Position numbers and translations under genes: made by a program | The notes under the pieces: generated by a model | Seen by the model: only the letters and a program-made list of their open reading frames with translations | The model's database searches: none | Told to the model about the DNA's origin: nothing | In this document: positions 35,285-43,652 of the stretch, piece by piece | Position numbering within the stretch: position 1 is the stretch's first letter | Layout: each line of letters begins with the position of its first letter | From: Terriglobia bacterium | GTDB lineage: Bacteria > Acidobacteriota > Terriglobia > Bryobacterales > Bryobacteraceae | Length of the DNA stretch: 64,000 nucleotides | Direction of reading: 5' to 3' | Assembly: GCA_021325235.1 (NCBI GenBank) | Contig: JAJPHN010000031.1 | Span: forward strand, 62,001-126,000

Positions 35285-35608
35285 TTACGCGCTGAAGGAG
35301 CTGCCGCAGCCGCAGGTGGACTTCACGTGCGGGTTGTTGAACTTGAAGCCCGAGCCTTCGAGCGTTTCGACGTAATCAACTTCGGCGCCGTCGAGATAGA
35401 GCATGCTGGCCTGATCGACGAAAACCTTCAGGTCGCCGAAATTGTACGTCTTATCGAGCATGTTGGGCTGGTTCTCGAAGGCCATCGAATAGCTGAAGCC
35501 CGAGCACCCGCCGCCCACCACCGCAATGCGCAGCCCAGCCGGCTTGGGGTCCTGCATGTTCAAGATTTCATTCACTTTGCTGACGGCGGTTTCGGTAAGC
35601 TGAATCAT
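35285..35608 (-). CDS. erpA: Iron-sulfur cluster insertion protein, ErpA/IscA type
   Basis: A 107-aa A-type carrier that accepts Fe-S clusters from the scaffold and delivers them to apo-proteins. The three conserved cysteines are present: one in VVGGGCSGFSY and two in the C-terminal STCGCGSSF. The opening IQLTETAVSKVNEIL and the central DYVETLEGSGFKFNNPH are typical. Length is normal. It is the first gene of a probable pair with murQ. The ECF sigma gene diverges from it ~90 nt upstream. Confidence 0.95.
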   Translation of the reverse strand: MIQLTETAVSKVNEILNMQDPKPAGLRIAVVGGGCSGFSYSMAFENQPNMLDKTYNFGDLKVFVDQASMLYLDGAEVDYVETLEGSGFKFNNPHVKSTCGCGSSFSA

Positions 35609-35774
35609 TTCTTCCTGAGATCTCCTGAGCAGTTGGAGTGCCGATTTCGCCCGGTTCTGGCGGAAAGGGCCGATCCAACTGTTAGTTTACATCCTTTTGA
35701 TGCAACCCTTAGACAAAGGATGCTTTCGAAACTATCTGCAACCGGCCGGGACGTTCTTACGTCGGAAACGTCGT

Positions 35775-36443
35775 ATGAACGGGCTGAGTGTGAGCCTTCC
35801 ATTCCCGGCGGTAGCGGGCGATGCCGCGCACGTCAAGGCCAAAGTGGATCACAGAAGCAGCGATGAGGCGGCGCTCGTCCGGCGCGTTCAGGCACAGGAC
35901 GAGATGGCGTTCCGGGAAATTGTGGAGCGCTATCAGGCCAAAGTTTTTTCTATTATTTACGGCATTTTACGCAACCGCAACGATGCCGAAGACATCGCCC
36001 AGCAGGTCTTCGCCAAAATTTACTTTTCCATCAAGAACTTCGATTTTCGGAGCTCGCTGCTGACCTGGATCTACAAGATCACGGTCAACGAATGCTATGA
36101 CTACCTCCGCAAGAAACGCGTGCGGAAGCTGGTTTACGAAAGCGATTTTTCCTCCGACGAATCGCTGCGGATGGAGAATACGGAGCCGGCCACGGACCAG
36201 GCGCCGGGCGTGGACGACCGGCTGGCGCAGCACGATCTGATTCTGAAGCTTCTGAAAAAGCTCTCGGAAGAAGACCGTTCGCTGATTCTGCTGAAGGAAG
36301 TGGAAGGACATTCGGTGGAAGAATTGTCGGAGATGACCGGCATGAACGAGAACACGATAAAAGTGAAGCTGTTCCGGGCGCGCCAGAAGCTGCTCAAAGC
36401 TGCGCAGCGGCTGGAAAAGGCGCCGCTACTAGTTTCACTTTAG
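35775..36443 (+). CDS. ECF (RpoE-like) sigma factor
   Basis: A ~222-aa extracytoplasmic-function sigma factor. Region 2 spans MAFREIVERYQAKVFSIIYGIL, NRNDAEDIAQQVFAKIY and LLTWIYKITVNECYDYLRKK. A linker leads to region 4 with LSEEDRSLILLKEVEGHSVEEL and the HTH ENTIKVKLFRARQKLLKA. ATG 35775 is chosen; the frame is open further to 35700. The next gene, 100 nt downstream, is a zinc-motif anti-sigma factor, followed by a CpxP-like protein, so this is a complete envelope-stress module. Confidence 0.94.
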   Translation: MNGLSVSLPFPAVAGDAAHVKAKVDHRSSDEAALVRRVQAQDEMAFREIVERYQAKVFSIIYGILRNRNDAEDIAQQVFAKIYFSIKNFDFRSSLLTWIYKITVNECYDYLRKKRVRKLVYESDFSSDESLRMENTEPATDQAPGVDDRLAQHDLILKLLKKLSEEDRSLILLKEVEGHSVEELSEMTGMNENTIKVKLFRARQKLLKAAQRLEKAPLLVSL

Positions 36444-36543
36444 GCTTTTAACGAAGGTCGATCGGGTGTAAGTTGGGAGAAGCGGACAGGCCAGAAGAGC
36501 CGATAAGATCCGTTGAGCAGTACCAAGTTTTTTTGAGGGAGTT

Positions 36544-37023
36544 ATGCACGAACCCATCCGGGATCGATTAGAAGATCTGCTCAGGGACCGGGGTTATCCA
36601 AGCGTGGCGGGCCATCTGGCGAATTGCGCCGAGTGCTCGAGCGAGCTGGATGCCATGAAGCAGCAGTCCAGCCTGTTGGGCACGCTGCGCGGTCCGGAGA
36701 TGGAGCCTGCGGCCGGATTCTATGCGCGGGTGATGCAGCGGATCGAAGAGAGCGAGATCGGCTCGTTCTGGTCGTTCTTTGTCGAATCTCAGTTCAGCCG
36801 GCGCTTGGCCTATGCCTCGCTGACGATTGCGGTGGTGCTGGGAACGTACGTGGTCACGCAGGAATCGCGCGAGCATAACCGGGTGGATACGGCTGCGGTT
36901 GCGCTGAACGGCAAGGCGCATTATGACGCCTTGGTGATGGGCGATCAGACCGAACAGCGGGATGCGGTCCTCGAGAATTTCGCTGTTCACCTGCGGCCGG
37001 CAAGTCAGGGACAAATCCAATAG
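36544..37023 (+). CDS. Anti-sigma factor with HxxxCxxC motif and one TM helix
   Basis: A 159-aa protein. The N-terminal zinc-binding anti-sigma-type motif is HLANCAEC (H-x3-C-x2-C), followed by a helical stalk. A single transmembrane helix (RLAYASLTIAVVLGTYVV) spans ~92-109, and a periplasmic tail of ~50 residues follows. It presumably sequesters the preceding sigma factor at the membrane. The RBS GAGGGAG lies just upstream of the ATG. The CpxP-like gene begins 26 nt later. Confidence 0.85.
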   Translation: MHEPIRDRLEDLLRDRGYPSVAGHLANCAECSSELDAMKQQSSLLGTLRGPEMEPAAGFYARVMQRIEESEIGSFWSFFVESQFSRRLAYASLTIAVVLGTYVVTQESREHNRVDTAAVALNGKAHYDALVMGDQTEQRDAVLENFAVHLRPASQGQIQ

Positions 37024-37049
37024 CAACACCGGCTTCATTTCCGCGCGCT

Positions 37050-37427
37050 ATGCTGCGGCACTCCGAAGTGACGTGGTCGAATCCGAAGGTACTGACCACG
37101 CTTGCGGTCATTTTCCTGTGCGGAGTGGCCGTGGGCGCGGTCATCACGCGCGGGGTGCTGCATGCGCACATGGATCCGCCGCGGCAAGCGCCCGTCATTG
37201 AGCAGGCGCGCAGTTTCGGCCTTGGCGTGCTGAAAGAAAAGCTGAACCTGACGCCTGTGCAGGAGCAGCAGATCACGAAGATCCTGGACGATTACGCCAA
37301 GTTTTATCAGAACATCGAAGACGAGCGCGAGGACACGGCAGCGGTCGGCAAGCAGCAGATTTTGCAGACGCTGACGCCGGAACAGCAGCGGCGCTTCAAC
37401 CAGCTGCTGGGGTCGAAGGCGCGATAG
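37050..37427 (+). CDS. Spy/CpxP-like periplasmic protein, membrane-anchored
   Basis: A 125-aa protein with an N-terminal signal-anchor (KVLTTLAVIFLCGVAVGAVI) and a short helical domain. That domain carries two LTxxQ-type motifs, LNLTPVQEQQI and TLTPEQQRRF, the hallmark of the CpxP/Spy/ZraP chaperone-sensor superfamily. It is the third gene of the sigma/anti-sigma operon and could be the sensor that modulates the anti-sigma factor. Its last 32 nt overlap the convergent rhodanese-like gene. Confidence 0.83.
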   Translation: MLRHSEVTWSNPKVLTTLAVIFLCGVAVGAVITRGVLHAHMDPPRQAPVIEQARSFGLGVLKEKLNLTPVQEQQITKILDDYAKFYQNIEDEREDTAAVGKQQILQTLTPEQQRRFNQLLGSKAR

Positions 37428-37881
37428 CGGATTCGACCGGATAACCTTTCGCCGCCCAATCCGTGTGGAAATTTGTGGGCAGATTGAGCACGCGGACGCT
37501 GCCGAAACCGGAGTTCTTGAGCAGCGAAAAGGCCGGGCGCAGATTCGGGCAGTGCGGCATAGGACAGCAGCCGCAGTAAATCACGACATTCGCATTCCTG
37601 GGCGTGGCCGCGACGAATCCTTTCAGGCGCTCGATGCCTTCCGGCTTGCTCGCCGGACCGGCTAGAAGAGCCTTGGCGACGTGTTTCTGGCGGTAGAGCA
37701 CCGGAAAACCGACGCAAATAACGAGCGGCGGGGAGGCACCTTTGAGAGAGGCGGCGAGATCGGCGGGCTGGAGCAGCTGATCGGAGCTCCAGGGATCGCC
37801 AGACGCGGCGGGTTGAGCCCTCAAAAGAGCGGAAACCGGAGCAAGGATCACGGCTTGCAGACAGCTTCGCCGGGAGAACAA
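37396..37881 (-). CDS. Exported rhodanese-like protein with Cys cluster
   Basis: About 161 aa from the chosen TTG at 37881, which begins a Tat-like or Sec signal (FSRRSCLQAVILAPVSALL). Residues ~50-150 have a rhodanese-like alternation: PADLAASL, LVICVGFPVLY, then VVIYCGCCPMPHCPN, where the active-site loop contains four cysteines. FGSVRVLNLPTNFHTDWAAKGYPVE closes the fold. It follows the zinc-motif anti-sigma gene of the second ECF module by 47 nt, so a thiol or sulfur-related envelope role is possible. Start codon uncertain. Confidence 0.7.
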   Translation of the reverse strand: MFSRRSCLQAVILAPVSALLRAQPAASGDPWSSDQLLQPADLAASLKGASPPLVICVGFPVLYRQKHVAKALLAGPASKPEGIERLKGFVAATPRNANVVIYCGCCPMPHCPNLRPAFSLLKNSGFGSVRVLNLPTNFHTDWAAKGYPVESAIAPSTPAAG

Positions 37882-37928
37882 ACGGAGAAGAGGCGACCTG
37901 GCCTCATGCGACAGAGCCAGCCCGATGG

Positions 37929-38210
37929 CTACTCTTTCGCCAGATGTTTCTTCTTGCAGCAGGGGCCTTCCTCCTGCATTTTCTTCTCGATCGCGGCCAT
38001 CAGGCGGTCCTGAATATCCTTGGGCACTGCCTGCGGCTCGAAACCTTTGAAGACTTTCAGCGTTTTCTCTGTGGTATTGCAAACGACCCAGCAGTTCGGG
38101 CATTCGTTTACATGTCGTTGCAGTTCTTCGAGAGTTGCCGGATCGAGTGTCTGATCGAGATAGTCATTCAGATCCCGCAAAAACTGCTTACAGGTAAGCA
38201 AACGCGTCAT
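37929..38210 (-). CDS. Zinc-finger anti-sigma factor (zf-HC2 type)
   Basis: A 93-aa soluble protein with the anti-sigma zinc motif HVNECPNC (H-x3-C-x2-C) at ~33-40, inside a helical domain. It ends with a second Cys pair (GPCCKKKH). There is no transmembrane segment, as in RsrA/ChrR-like soluble anti-sigmas that sense redox state through zinc-bound thiols. Its start overlaps the end of the sigma gene by 23 nt, a clear sign of coupling. Confidence 0.88.
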   Translation of the reverse strand: MTRLLTCKQFLRDLNDYLDQTLDPATLEELQRHVNECPNCWVVCNTTEKTLKVFKGFEPQAVPKDIQDRLMAAIEKKMQEEGPCCKKKHLAKE

Positions 38211-38811
38211 CCCCCTTTCTTTTGAACTGTCGAGTCAGCTTTTCACGAAGCTGCAAACGCGCCCGAAGAAGCCGACTTTTCACGGCCGAGATAGACAATC
38301 CCAACGCTTCGGCTGTCTCTTCGATCGACAGTTCTTCGATGTCGCGCAGAATGAAAACGGTGCGGTAGGCGGGCTTTAAACTTTGAATCGCTTCATCGAG
38401 CAGTTCGGCCAGCTCTTCGCGGGAGTAGGTTTCTTCCGGATTTTCGTCCCAGACAGCGATTTCGCGGGCCACCTCGTCTTCACCGGTGTCGATCGGCTCA
38501 TCGAGCGGGACCGACCGGTCGGAGCGGCGCTTGCGCAGCTTCATCAGAGCTTCGTTGACGGCGATGCGAACGATCCAGGTGTAGAACTTGGAATTGCCCT
38601 GGAAGTCGTCGAGGTGCGTGTAGGCCTTTAGAAACGCCTCCTGCAGCACGTCTTCCGCGTCGTCGTCGTTCTGCGTGATCTGCTTGGCCATACGAAAGAC
38701 GCGGCGATCGTAGTGGCGCACCAGCTCGGAAAAAGCGTTCGCATCGCCCGCCTTGGCGCGCGCGACGAGAGAAGCTTCATCGAAGCCGTTGTGTGTGGCG
38801 GGAGTGCTCAA
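38188..38811 (-). CDS. ECF (RpoE-like) sigma factor
   Basis: A ~207-aa ECF sigma factor. Region 2 has NAFSELVRHYDRRVFRMAKQI, NDDDAEDVLQEAFLKAYTHL and FYTWIVRIAVNEALMKLRKR. Region 4 has AYRTVFILRDIEELSIEETA and the HTH LSISAVKSRLLRARLQLREK. The acidic linker (DTGEDEVAREIAVWDE) is typical. No good ATG exists; TTG at 38811 best fits the family N-terminus. It is followed by its overlapping anti-sigma gene and the rhodanese-like gene. Confidence 0.92.
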   Translation of the reverse strand: MSTPATHNGFDEASLVARAKAGDANAFSELVRHYDRRVFRMAKQITQNDDDAEDVLQEAFLKAYTHLDDFQGNSKFYTWIVRIAVNEALMKLRKRRSDRSVPLDEPIDTGEDEVAREIAVWDENPEETYSREELAELLDEAIQSLKPAYRTVFILRDIEELSIEETAEALGLSISAVKSRLLRARLQLREKLTRQFKRKGDDAFAYL

Positions 38812-38931
38812 GCGAAGGTATTCATCAGTGTAACAGCGCAACCGGGCTGGACGGTCTCGTTTGGAACAGGTTTCAGCGAGCGGTACGCTCGGTACTTCCA
38901 ATCGCGGAGCATGTTGTCGAGAATCGGAGGT

Positions 38932-39519
38932 ATGACGGAATATCGAGTGGTTTTCCAGGGCGGTGAGCCACGTACGGCCACGATTCGGGCCGATAAAGTG
39001 AACCTGGGTCTGAAGAGACTCTGGTTTTATGACGAGCAGAATCACCTGATCGCGATGTACCGCTGGGAGGAACTGGTGGGGTTTGAGGTGGTCGGTTCCG
39101 CTGAAGGACAGGTACTCGTGGATGAGCTTCTGCACGAGCGCCGGATAGGGGTGCGGAACGAAGATCGCGAGCAGGCGATCGAAGAGCGCGGCAAGATGAC
39201 GGTTCTGCTCGAGGAGTGCCTGGCTACGTTGAAACGGGCTGACAGCGAGATCCGGGATCAATGGATCGCGATCAGCGACGAAAATAAGAAGAAGACGCAG
39301 GTTCAGTTGCTCGTCAATCATCAGGCGGCCCGACTCCAGACGATTCAGGCGGGATTGATCGACACGAGTCGGAGTCTGCAGCGAGTGCTTGAGTTCGTGC
39401 AGCAGGAGTTTGAGCAGATGGGACTGCCCGCTCCTACCGCACCCTCGAAGGCGCCGGTGCCAAATGTTCTGAAAGAATCCGAGGAGACCGGCGATAAAAG
39501 GAAGAGATGGTTCACTTAG
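38932..39519 (+). CDS. Hypothetical coiled-coil protein
   Basis: A ~195-aa soluble protein. The N-terminal ~70 residues (EYRVVFQGGEPRTATIRADK ... FYDEQNHLIAMYRWEELVGFEVV) look like a small beta-rich domain. Residues ~85-165 are strongly helical and heptad-like (EQAIEERGKMTVLLEECLAT ... RSLQRVLEFVQQEFEQ), suggesting a coiled coil. The C-terminus is Pro/Lys-rich. I do not recognise a family. Starts at 38911 and 38932 are both preceded by purine-rich sequence very close to the ATG. It diverges from the second ECF gene. Confidence 0.65.
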   Translation: MTEYRVVFQGGEPRTATIRADKVNLGLKRLWFYDEQNHLIAMYRWEELVGFEVVGSAEGQVLVDELLHERRIGVRNEDREQAIEERGKMTVLLEECLATLKRADSEIRDQWIAISDENKKKTQVQLLVNHQAARLQTIQAGLIDTSRSLQRVLEFVQQEFEQMGLPAPTAPSKAPVPNVLKESEETGDKRKRWFT

Positions 39520-39550
39520 AGTCCCAATGCGTTGGCGGCTCGAAATGCGA

Positions 39551-41053
39551 TCACTTTTGGATCGTCGCCACGGTCACGGAATAGGGACGCAAGGTGATCT
39601 GAGCGGTGTCGACGGATTGCTTTGCGATCGGTCCGCCTCCGGTCGTGAGATCAACCGACTGAATCTGCCCTGCTTTCTGCGGAAGAGTGACGGCGAGATC
39701 GTGTGCACGTTTGTTGATCAGCAGCAATTTGTGGTCGCCGTTTCGAGTTAAGAAGCCCAGCGCGTATAACTCGGACGCGTTACTCGTTGTGGCTACGATT
39801 TTGTCGCCGGGACCGAAGTTGTTCGTAAGCAATTCAAGCACTCGGAAGCGCGCATTGGGTGCGCCGGTGTTCCAGTCGAGCATGGTGACACTGGGAAACT
39901 GCGTCGGATAACCAACCAGCTGCGATTCGCCCGCCACGTCGATTCCCATCGACGCGAGATTACCGAAGACATAAGCGTACGTTGCGCCGCACAGATTCCA
40001 ATAAGAATCGGGAATGGGCGCGGTGACGTGACCGGGTTTGCCCTGCTCGCCGTCGTCGGCCGAGATGCAGCCGATCTCGTCGATCGTGGTGCGGGTTTCG
40101 GGCGACAGGCGCTTGCGAATCTGCTCGATGTAGCGGGTCGTGTTGAGAAAACCGTCGGCCTGGGCGAAGAACGTGTACTGCTGAACTTCGGGCGTTTCGT
40201 CCGGGGCCGGGCTGGCGTAGAAATGGTACGAAATCATGTCCAGCGGAATGCCGGGCTGATGGTTTTTGTGGTTCAGGAAGTATTCGAACATCTCCGGACG
40301 CAGCGACGGCATGGCAAGCGCGAGGCCGACGAATCTGGTTTTCGGCGAGACTTTGTGAATGGCTGAGACCACAGCGTCGTAGCGCGCGGTGTATTGTTCG
40401 GGCGTTGTATTGTGCTCAAAATCGACTTCGTTGAAGACTTCCCAGTACGGAATCTCGAAGTGGTGACCGGAATCGTGGCGCTTGCCGAGCTCATCGGTGA
40501 AGCCGCCGTTCACGTACCAGCTGACCAGGCGCGCATAGTAGCCGCTTAGTTCTTTCATGCTGGGATCGCGAAGCTCGGTTCCCTGCGTGTAATCCCATGT
40601 AACGGCGTCAGGATCCTGCGGATACGCGACCGGTTTCTGAGTCTTGAACATCCAGGCCGGAATGGTGCTGAAGTTGAGAATCGTTGAGTGCCCGGCGGTC
40701 GCTCTGAAGAAATCGATGGTCATGGGATCGATGAGAGAGAAGTCCCAGGAAGTTTTGTCCTCCGATGGCGGCTCGAGTTCAGCTACGGCGAGCTTCGGAT
40801 AGGGCAGCCAGGGCACATAGCGGACGTAGTCCGCTCCGAGCGCTTTCAATTCGGCGAAGGCGCGATCATGGATGGCTGAGCCGGGGCGCAGCGGCGGATT
40901 CACAACGACCTGCAGAGTGGCCGTGGTATTGGAGACGCGCTCGACCTTGTCCCACGCGACGCTGACCTTTTGCGCGTTGCATACGGGGCGGCACGCCAGC
41001 GATACAAAGACAAGCAGTGCTGCGCGCGAGCTGAGTTTGGGTTCGATTAGCAT
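39551..41053 (-). CDS. Exported GH39-like glycoside hydrolase
   Basis: A 500-aa protein with a signal peptide (ALLVFVSLACRPVCNAQ) and a clan GH-A (beta/alpha)8 domain. The acid/base Glu is in IPYWEVFNEVDFEH and the probable nucleophile in TTIDEIGC. The C-terminal ~100 residues (ELYALGFLTRNGDHKLLLIN ... LRPYSVTVATI) form a beta-sandwich, as in GH39 xylosidases/iduronidases. The specificity is unproven; a plant or microbial pentose-containing glycan is plausible. It overlaps the upstream isomerase-family gene by 7 nt, so hydrolysis and isomerisation may be linked. Confidence 0.82.
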   Translation of the reverse strand: MLIEPKLSSRAALLVFVSLACRPVCNAQKVSVAWDKVERVSNTTATLQVVVNPPLRPGSAIHDRAFAELKALGADYVRYVPWLPYPKLAVAELEPPSEDKTSWDFSLIDPMTIDFFRATAGHSTILNFSTIPAWMFKTQKPVAYPQDPDAVTWDYTQGTELRDPSMKELSGYYARLVSWYVNGGFTDELGKRHDSGHHFEIPYWEVFNEVDFEHNTTPEQYTARYDAVVSAIHKVSPKTRFVGLALAMPSLRPEMFEYFLNHKNHQPGIPLDMISYHFYASPAPDETPEVQQYTFFAQADGFLNTTRYIEQIRKRLSPETRTTIDEIGCISADDGEQGKPGHVTAPIPDSYWNLCGATYAYVFGNLASMGIDVAGESQLVGYPTQFPSVTMLDWNTGAPNARFRVLELLTNNFGPGDKIVATTSNASELYALGFLTRNGDHKLLLINKRAHDLAVTLPQKAGQIQSVDLTTGGGPIAKQSVDTAQITLRPYSVTVATIQK

Positions 41054-42483
41054 ATGCGGTGAATTTTCACTCCGAGCAGGGCGGAGAATTTCTCCAGTGT
41101 GGGTGCCACGTGCCCAAGGCCGACGGCGCAGTGGTGCGCGGGAGCATGCGCGTTCCAGTTCTGAATAAAATTGCGCGCACCCATCGGGAAACGGTACCGG
41201 CTGTTGGTGTTGCCGATTTCAAGGATCGGGCCGGGCACGGATTCGCCTTCCGCGACAAGCAGCTCGAGCGTCCCCGTGCCGGTTTCGACCACGGAAAGCA
41301 GAGTGACCGGGCCGTTTTTGACGGACATCTCGACTGAGAGCCCGAGGCCGATTTTGCCGTGGTAAACCTCCAGCGGGCAAACTTTGATTTTGTCCTGCGC
41401 GATGGCAATGTGGCCGGGTCCGTCGTGTCCCATGAGAACAACATCGTCCTCGAAATCCGTGGCGTAGTACTCGGTGAACGAGCCGCCGGCCCCGAAGCAA
41501 TCGAGAATCTTCATCGCCTGAACATTTTTTACTTCGTATTCGCCGGCCACCGGAATGCCGCGCGCGGTCAGCAGACTCGTACCGAGGATGATGGACGTAA
41601 CGGCGTCCTCATTTTCTGCGATGCCGGAGCCTTGATAGTAGTAGGCGAGCGATCCGAGGTCATGTTCAGCAACCAGTCGATCGAGGGCGATTGATGTGCG
41701 AGCCGCCCGCTCCAATTCCGATGCGGGGCAGTCGGGCTGCACGTCGAAGACGTCGTGGAAATGCGCCACACGCGCGGCGATGTCGGCGGCGTTCACGTCG
41801 CGGCGAAGTGCGGCGAGCTCATCGACCTCAAGCATTTCGAAATGGCAGCCAAAAACCGCCGAGTGCAGTGTCAGATCGGAGTAGATGTCGAGCATACCGC
41901 CGTAGTAGTGACCCATCAGTCCCACACGATTGTGCTCCATCCTCGAAACAACGCGCGCGGCCTGCACCCAGCCGTCGATTTCGTTCCAGACCGATGCTTC
42001 GTCGAGGGTGCCCGTCACCTCGAAAAAGGGAATGTTGGATCGGCGGAAGACATTTGCAATTTCGGGGACCGGGCATGCCTGGCACCAGGCCAGCCATTCG
42101 CCGGTCATCTCACGGCGGCTCGTGAGCCGGTTGAAGGCCATATAGTCGATCGCATCGCCCGGCGCGAGATTGAGAATAATCACGGGCACTCTTGCGCGTC
42201 GAACAACGGGCAGCACGGTCGACGAAAGCGCGTAAGTCGAGACATGCAGAAAGATCAGGTCCACATCGGCCGCTCGAAACTGGTGACCCGCCTGCCGCGC
42301 TCTCGCAGGATTGTCGATAAGCCCGAGATTGGTAAGCTCAACACCGCTCGATTCGAGCTGCGTGGCAATTCGGCGGTTCGAAGTAAGGAGGCGATCCTGC
42401 AAGCCGGGGAACTGAGGCCAGTAGGTCTCGAGGCCGATACTGAACAGCCCCACCCGCACTCCGCTTGCCGCATTCTGTTTCAT
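41047..42483 (-). CDS. L-fucose/L-arabinose isomerase family protein
   Basis: A 478-aa cytoplasmic protein of the ketol-isomerase family that includes L-arabinose and L-fucose isomerases. Landmarks are VGLFSIGLETYWPQFPGL at the start, NRVGLMGHYYGGMLDIYSD, AVTSIILGTSLLTARGIPVA with GEYEVK, and FTEYYATDFEDDVVLMGHDG, which holds candidate metal-binding residues. The exact substrate is unresolved. ATG 42483 opens directly into the conserved N-terminus. The downstream GH39-like gene overlaps it by 7 nt. The upstream side borders a decayed region. Confidence 0.85.
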   Translation of the reverse strand: MKQNAASGVRVGLFSIGLETYWPQFPGLQDRLLTSNRRIATQLESSGVELTNLGLIDNPARARQAGHQFRAADVDLIFLHVSTYALSSTVLPVVRRARVPVIILNLAPGDAIDYMAFNRLTSRREMTGEWLAWCQACPVPEIANVFRRSNIPFFEVTGTLDEASVWNEIDGWVQAARVVSRMEHNRVGLMGHYYGGMLDIYSDLTLHSAVFGCHFEMLEVDELAALRRDVNAADIAARVAHFHDVFDVQPDCPASELERAARTSIALDRLVAEHDLGSLAYYYQGSGIAENEDAVTSIILGTSLLTARGIPVAGEYEVKNVQAMKILDCFGAGGSFTEYYATDFEDDVVLMGHDGPGHIAIAQDKIKVCPLEVYHGKIGLGLSVEMSVKNGPVTLLSVVETGTGTLELLVAEGESVPGPILEIGNTNSRYRFPMGARNFIQNWNAHAPAHHCAVGLGHVAPTLEKFSALLGVKIHRIC

Positions 42484-42625
42484 CTGCACAATTATTGAAC
42501 TTATGCCTGATGCGAAAGATCGATCGGCTTTGTGAACGCTTCGAAGTGATCGCCCGGAAGAACGGCGCACGCGCTTGTTCTTATGCAAGAGAGTGAGGTG
42601 AGGGTGCGAGCGCAGCATCGCGCGC

Positions 42626-42776
42626 GAGCGGATTGTTCGACGCGGGCGAGCATGTGATTGAGAGTTTCCGAGAGCCGCTGCAGTTCATCGCCCGAGCCAG
42701 GGATTGAGAGCCGGGCGGAAAGGTTGGCGGGTTCGATGGCGCGCGCTTCCTCGATGATCTGATCCAGTCGCCTATA
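42626..42776 (-). pseudogene. HAMP-domain remnant of a histidine kinase
   Basis: About 50 residues in one frame (RRLDQIIEEARAIEP ... RLSIPGSGDELQRLSETLNH) match the HAMP linker that precedes the HisKA domain in sensor kinases. The expected kinase core does not follow; after LARVEQSA the similarity stops. Upstream it is joined directly to an unrelated membrane-protein remnant in another frame. There is no start or stop consistent with a functional gene. Confidence 0.6.
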
Positions 42777-42998
42777 GCGGTGCCGGCCGTGCGAGCAATG
42801 GCGACAGTTGTCCAGTAGAGCGCAATAATCCGTGCAGCGCGGCCCCGTCCGACGAAGAGCACGCCGAGAAGCACCGCCGTGAGCGCGCAATGGAGGCAAC
42901 GCCTTCGCCGGCAGCGTGCTCGCATATGTCCCCACAACCGTACCGAAGACGCCCGCCGTGAGCATTGCGAGCCAGTAGGGAGTGTTGGTCTTCGGTAG
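42776..42998 (-). pseudogene. Membrane-protein remnant with internal repeat motif
   Basis: Two frames hold fragments of one polytopic protein. YWLAMLTAGVFGTVVGTY is in one, and ALTAVLLGVLFV with ALYWTTVAIARTAGTAIGD is in the next. The AGVFGT..GT and RTAGT..GD motifs look like the internal repeats of COG4705-type membrane proteins, recalled from memory. The frame change and missing ends mark a pseudogene. It is fused to the HAMP remnant. Confidence 0.55.
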
Positions 42999-43028
42999 TG
43001 AGCGCGACGATTCGGTGTCTGCACGTAA

Positions 43029-43649
43029 GGCGCGCGCGACTGGAACTGGCACAACGTTCTTGGCATCTGGTGTGCTGTCCCGCTGCTCGTGATTCTGCTG
43101 AAGGGCGTGGTGATGTCGTTTCAGTGGGCGAACACGCTGCTGTTTCAACTAAGCGGCTCGAAGCCGCCTGCGGCGGGGCATCGTGGAGACGAATCGCCCG
43201 CACGAGGCGCAGAAGCGAGCGATTTCGATTACGACCGGCTGATGGCTGTTGCGCGATTGCTGGATCCGGCATGGCGCACGATCACGTTGAACCTGCCGAG
43301 GGACGGTGACGCGCCGATCCCGGTGCAAGTCGACACGGGCAGCGGAGGGCAGCCGCAAAAACGTAGCCAATATCTGCTGAATCGCGAGAGCGGCGCGGTT
43401 TTGCGAGTTACCCGATTTACGGACGGAAGCCGAGGGCAGCGATGGCGTGCGTTTGTGCGCTTCGGCCATACCGGCGAGTGGTACGGCGCGGCGGGACAAG
43501 CGATTGCCATGCTGGTTTCCTTGGGGGCTTGCCTGCTCGTGTGCACCGGGTTGGCGCTATCGGTCCGCAGGCTGGCGGCAAGTCTCAGACGAAGAGCAAA
43601 CGCCGCCACGGCGGAGCAGAAGCGCGCGGAAGAAGCGGCAGTCTCCTGA
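43029..43649 (+). pseudogene. 5'-truncated PepSY-associated TM protein
   Basis: About 206 residues remain of a PepSY/iron-regulated-type membrane protein. ARDWNWHNVLGIWCAVPLLVILLKGVVMSFQWANTLLFQ carries the second helix and the W-A-N motif; FVRFGHTGEWYGAAGQAIAM and the last helix LGACLLVCTGLALSVRRLA close it. The first helix and PepSY domain, about 150 residues, are missing. A stop (TAA 43026-43028) sits immediately upstream in frame. A shorter ORF from GTG 43089 is open, but a functional product is unlikely. Confidence 0.72.
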
Positions 43650-43652
43650 GGA

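Noticed and set aside
42501-43148. Open minus-strand frame that could be taken as a real 215-aa protein
   Set aside because: Recognisable fragments occur in alternating frames and belong to two different families, which fits decayed DNA and not a single gene.
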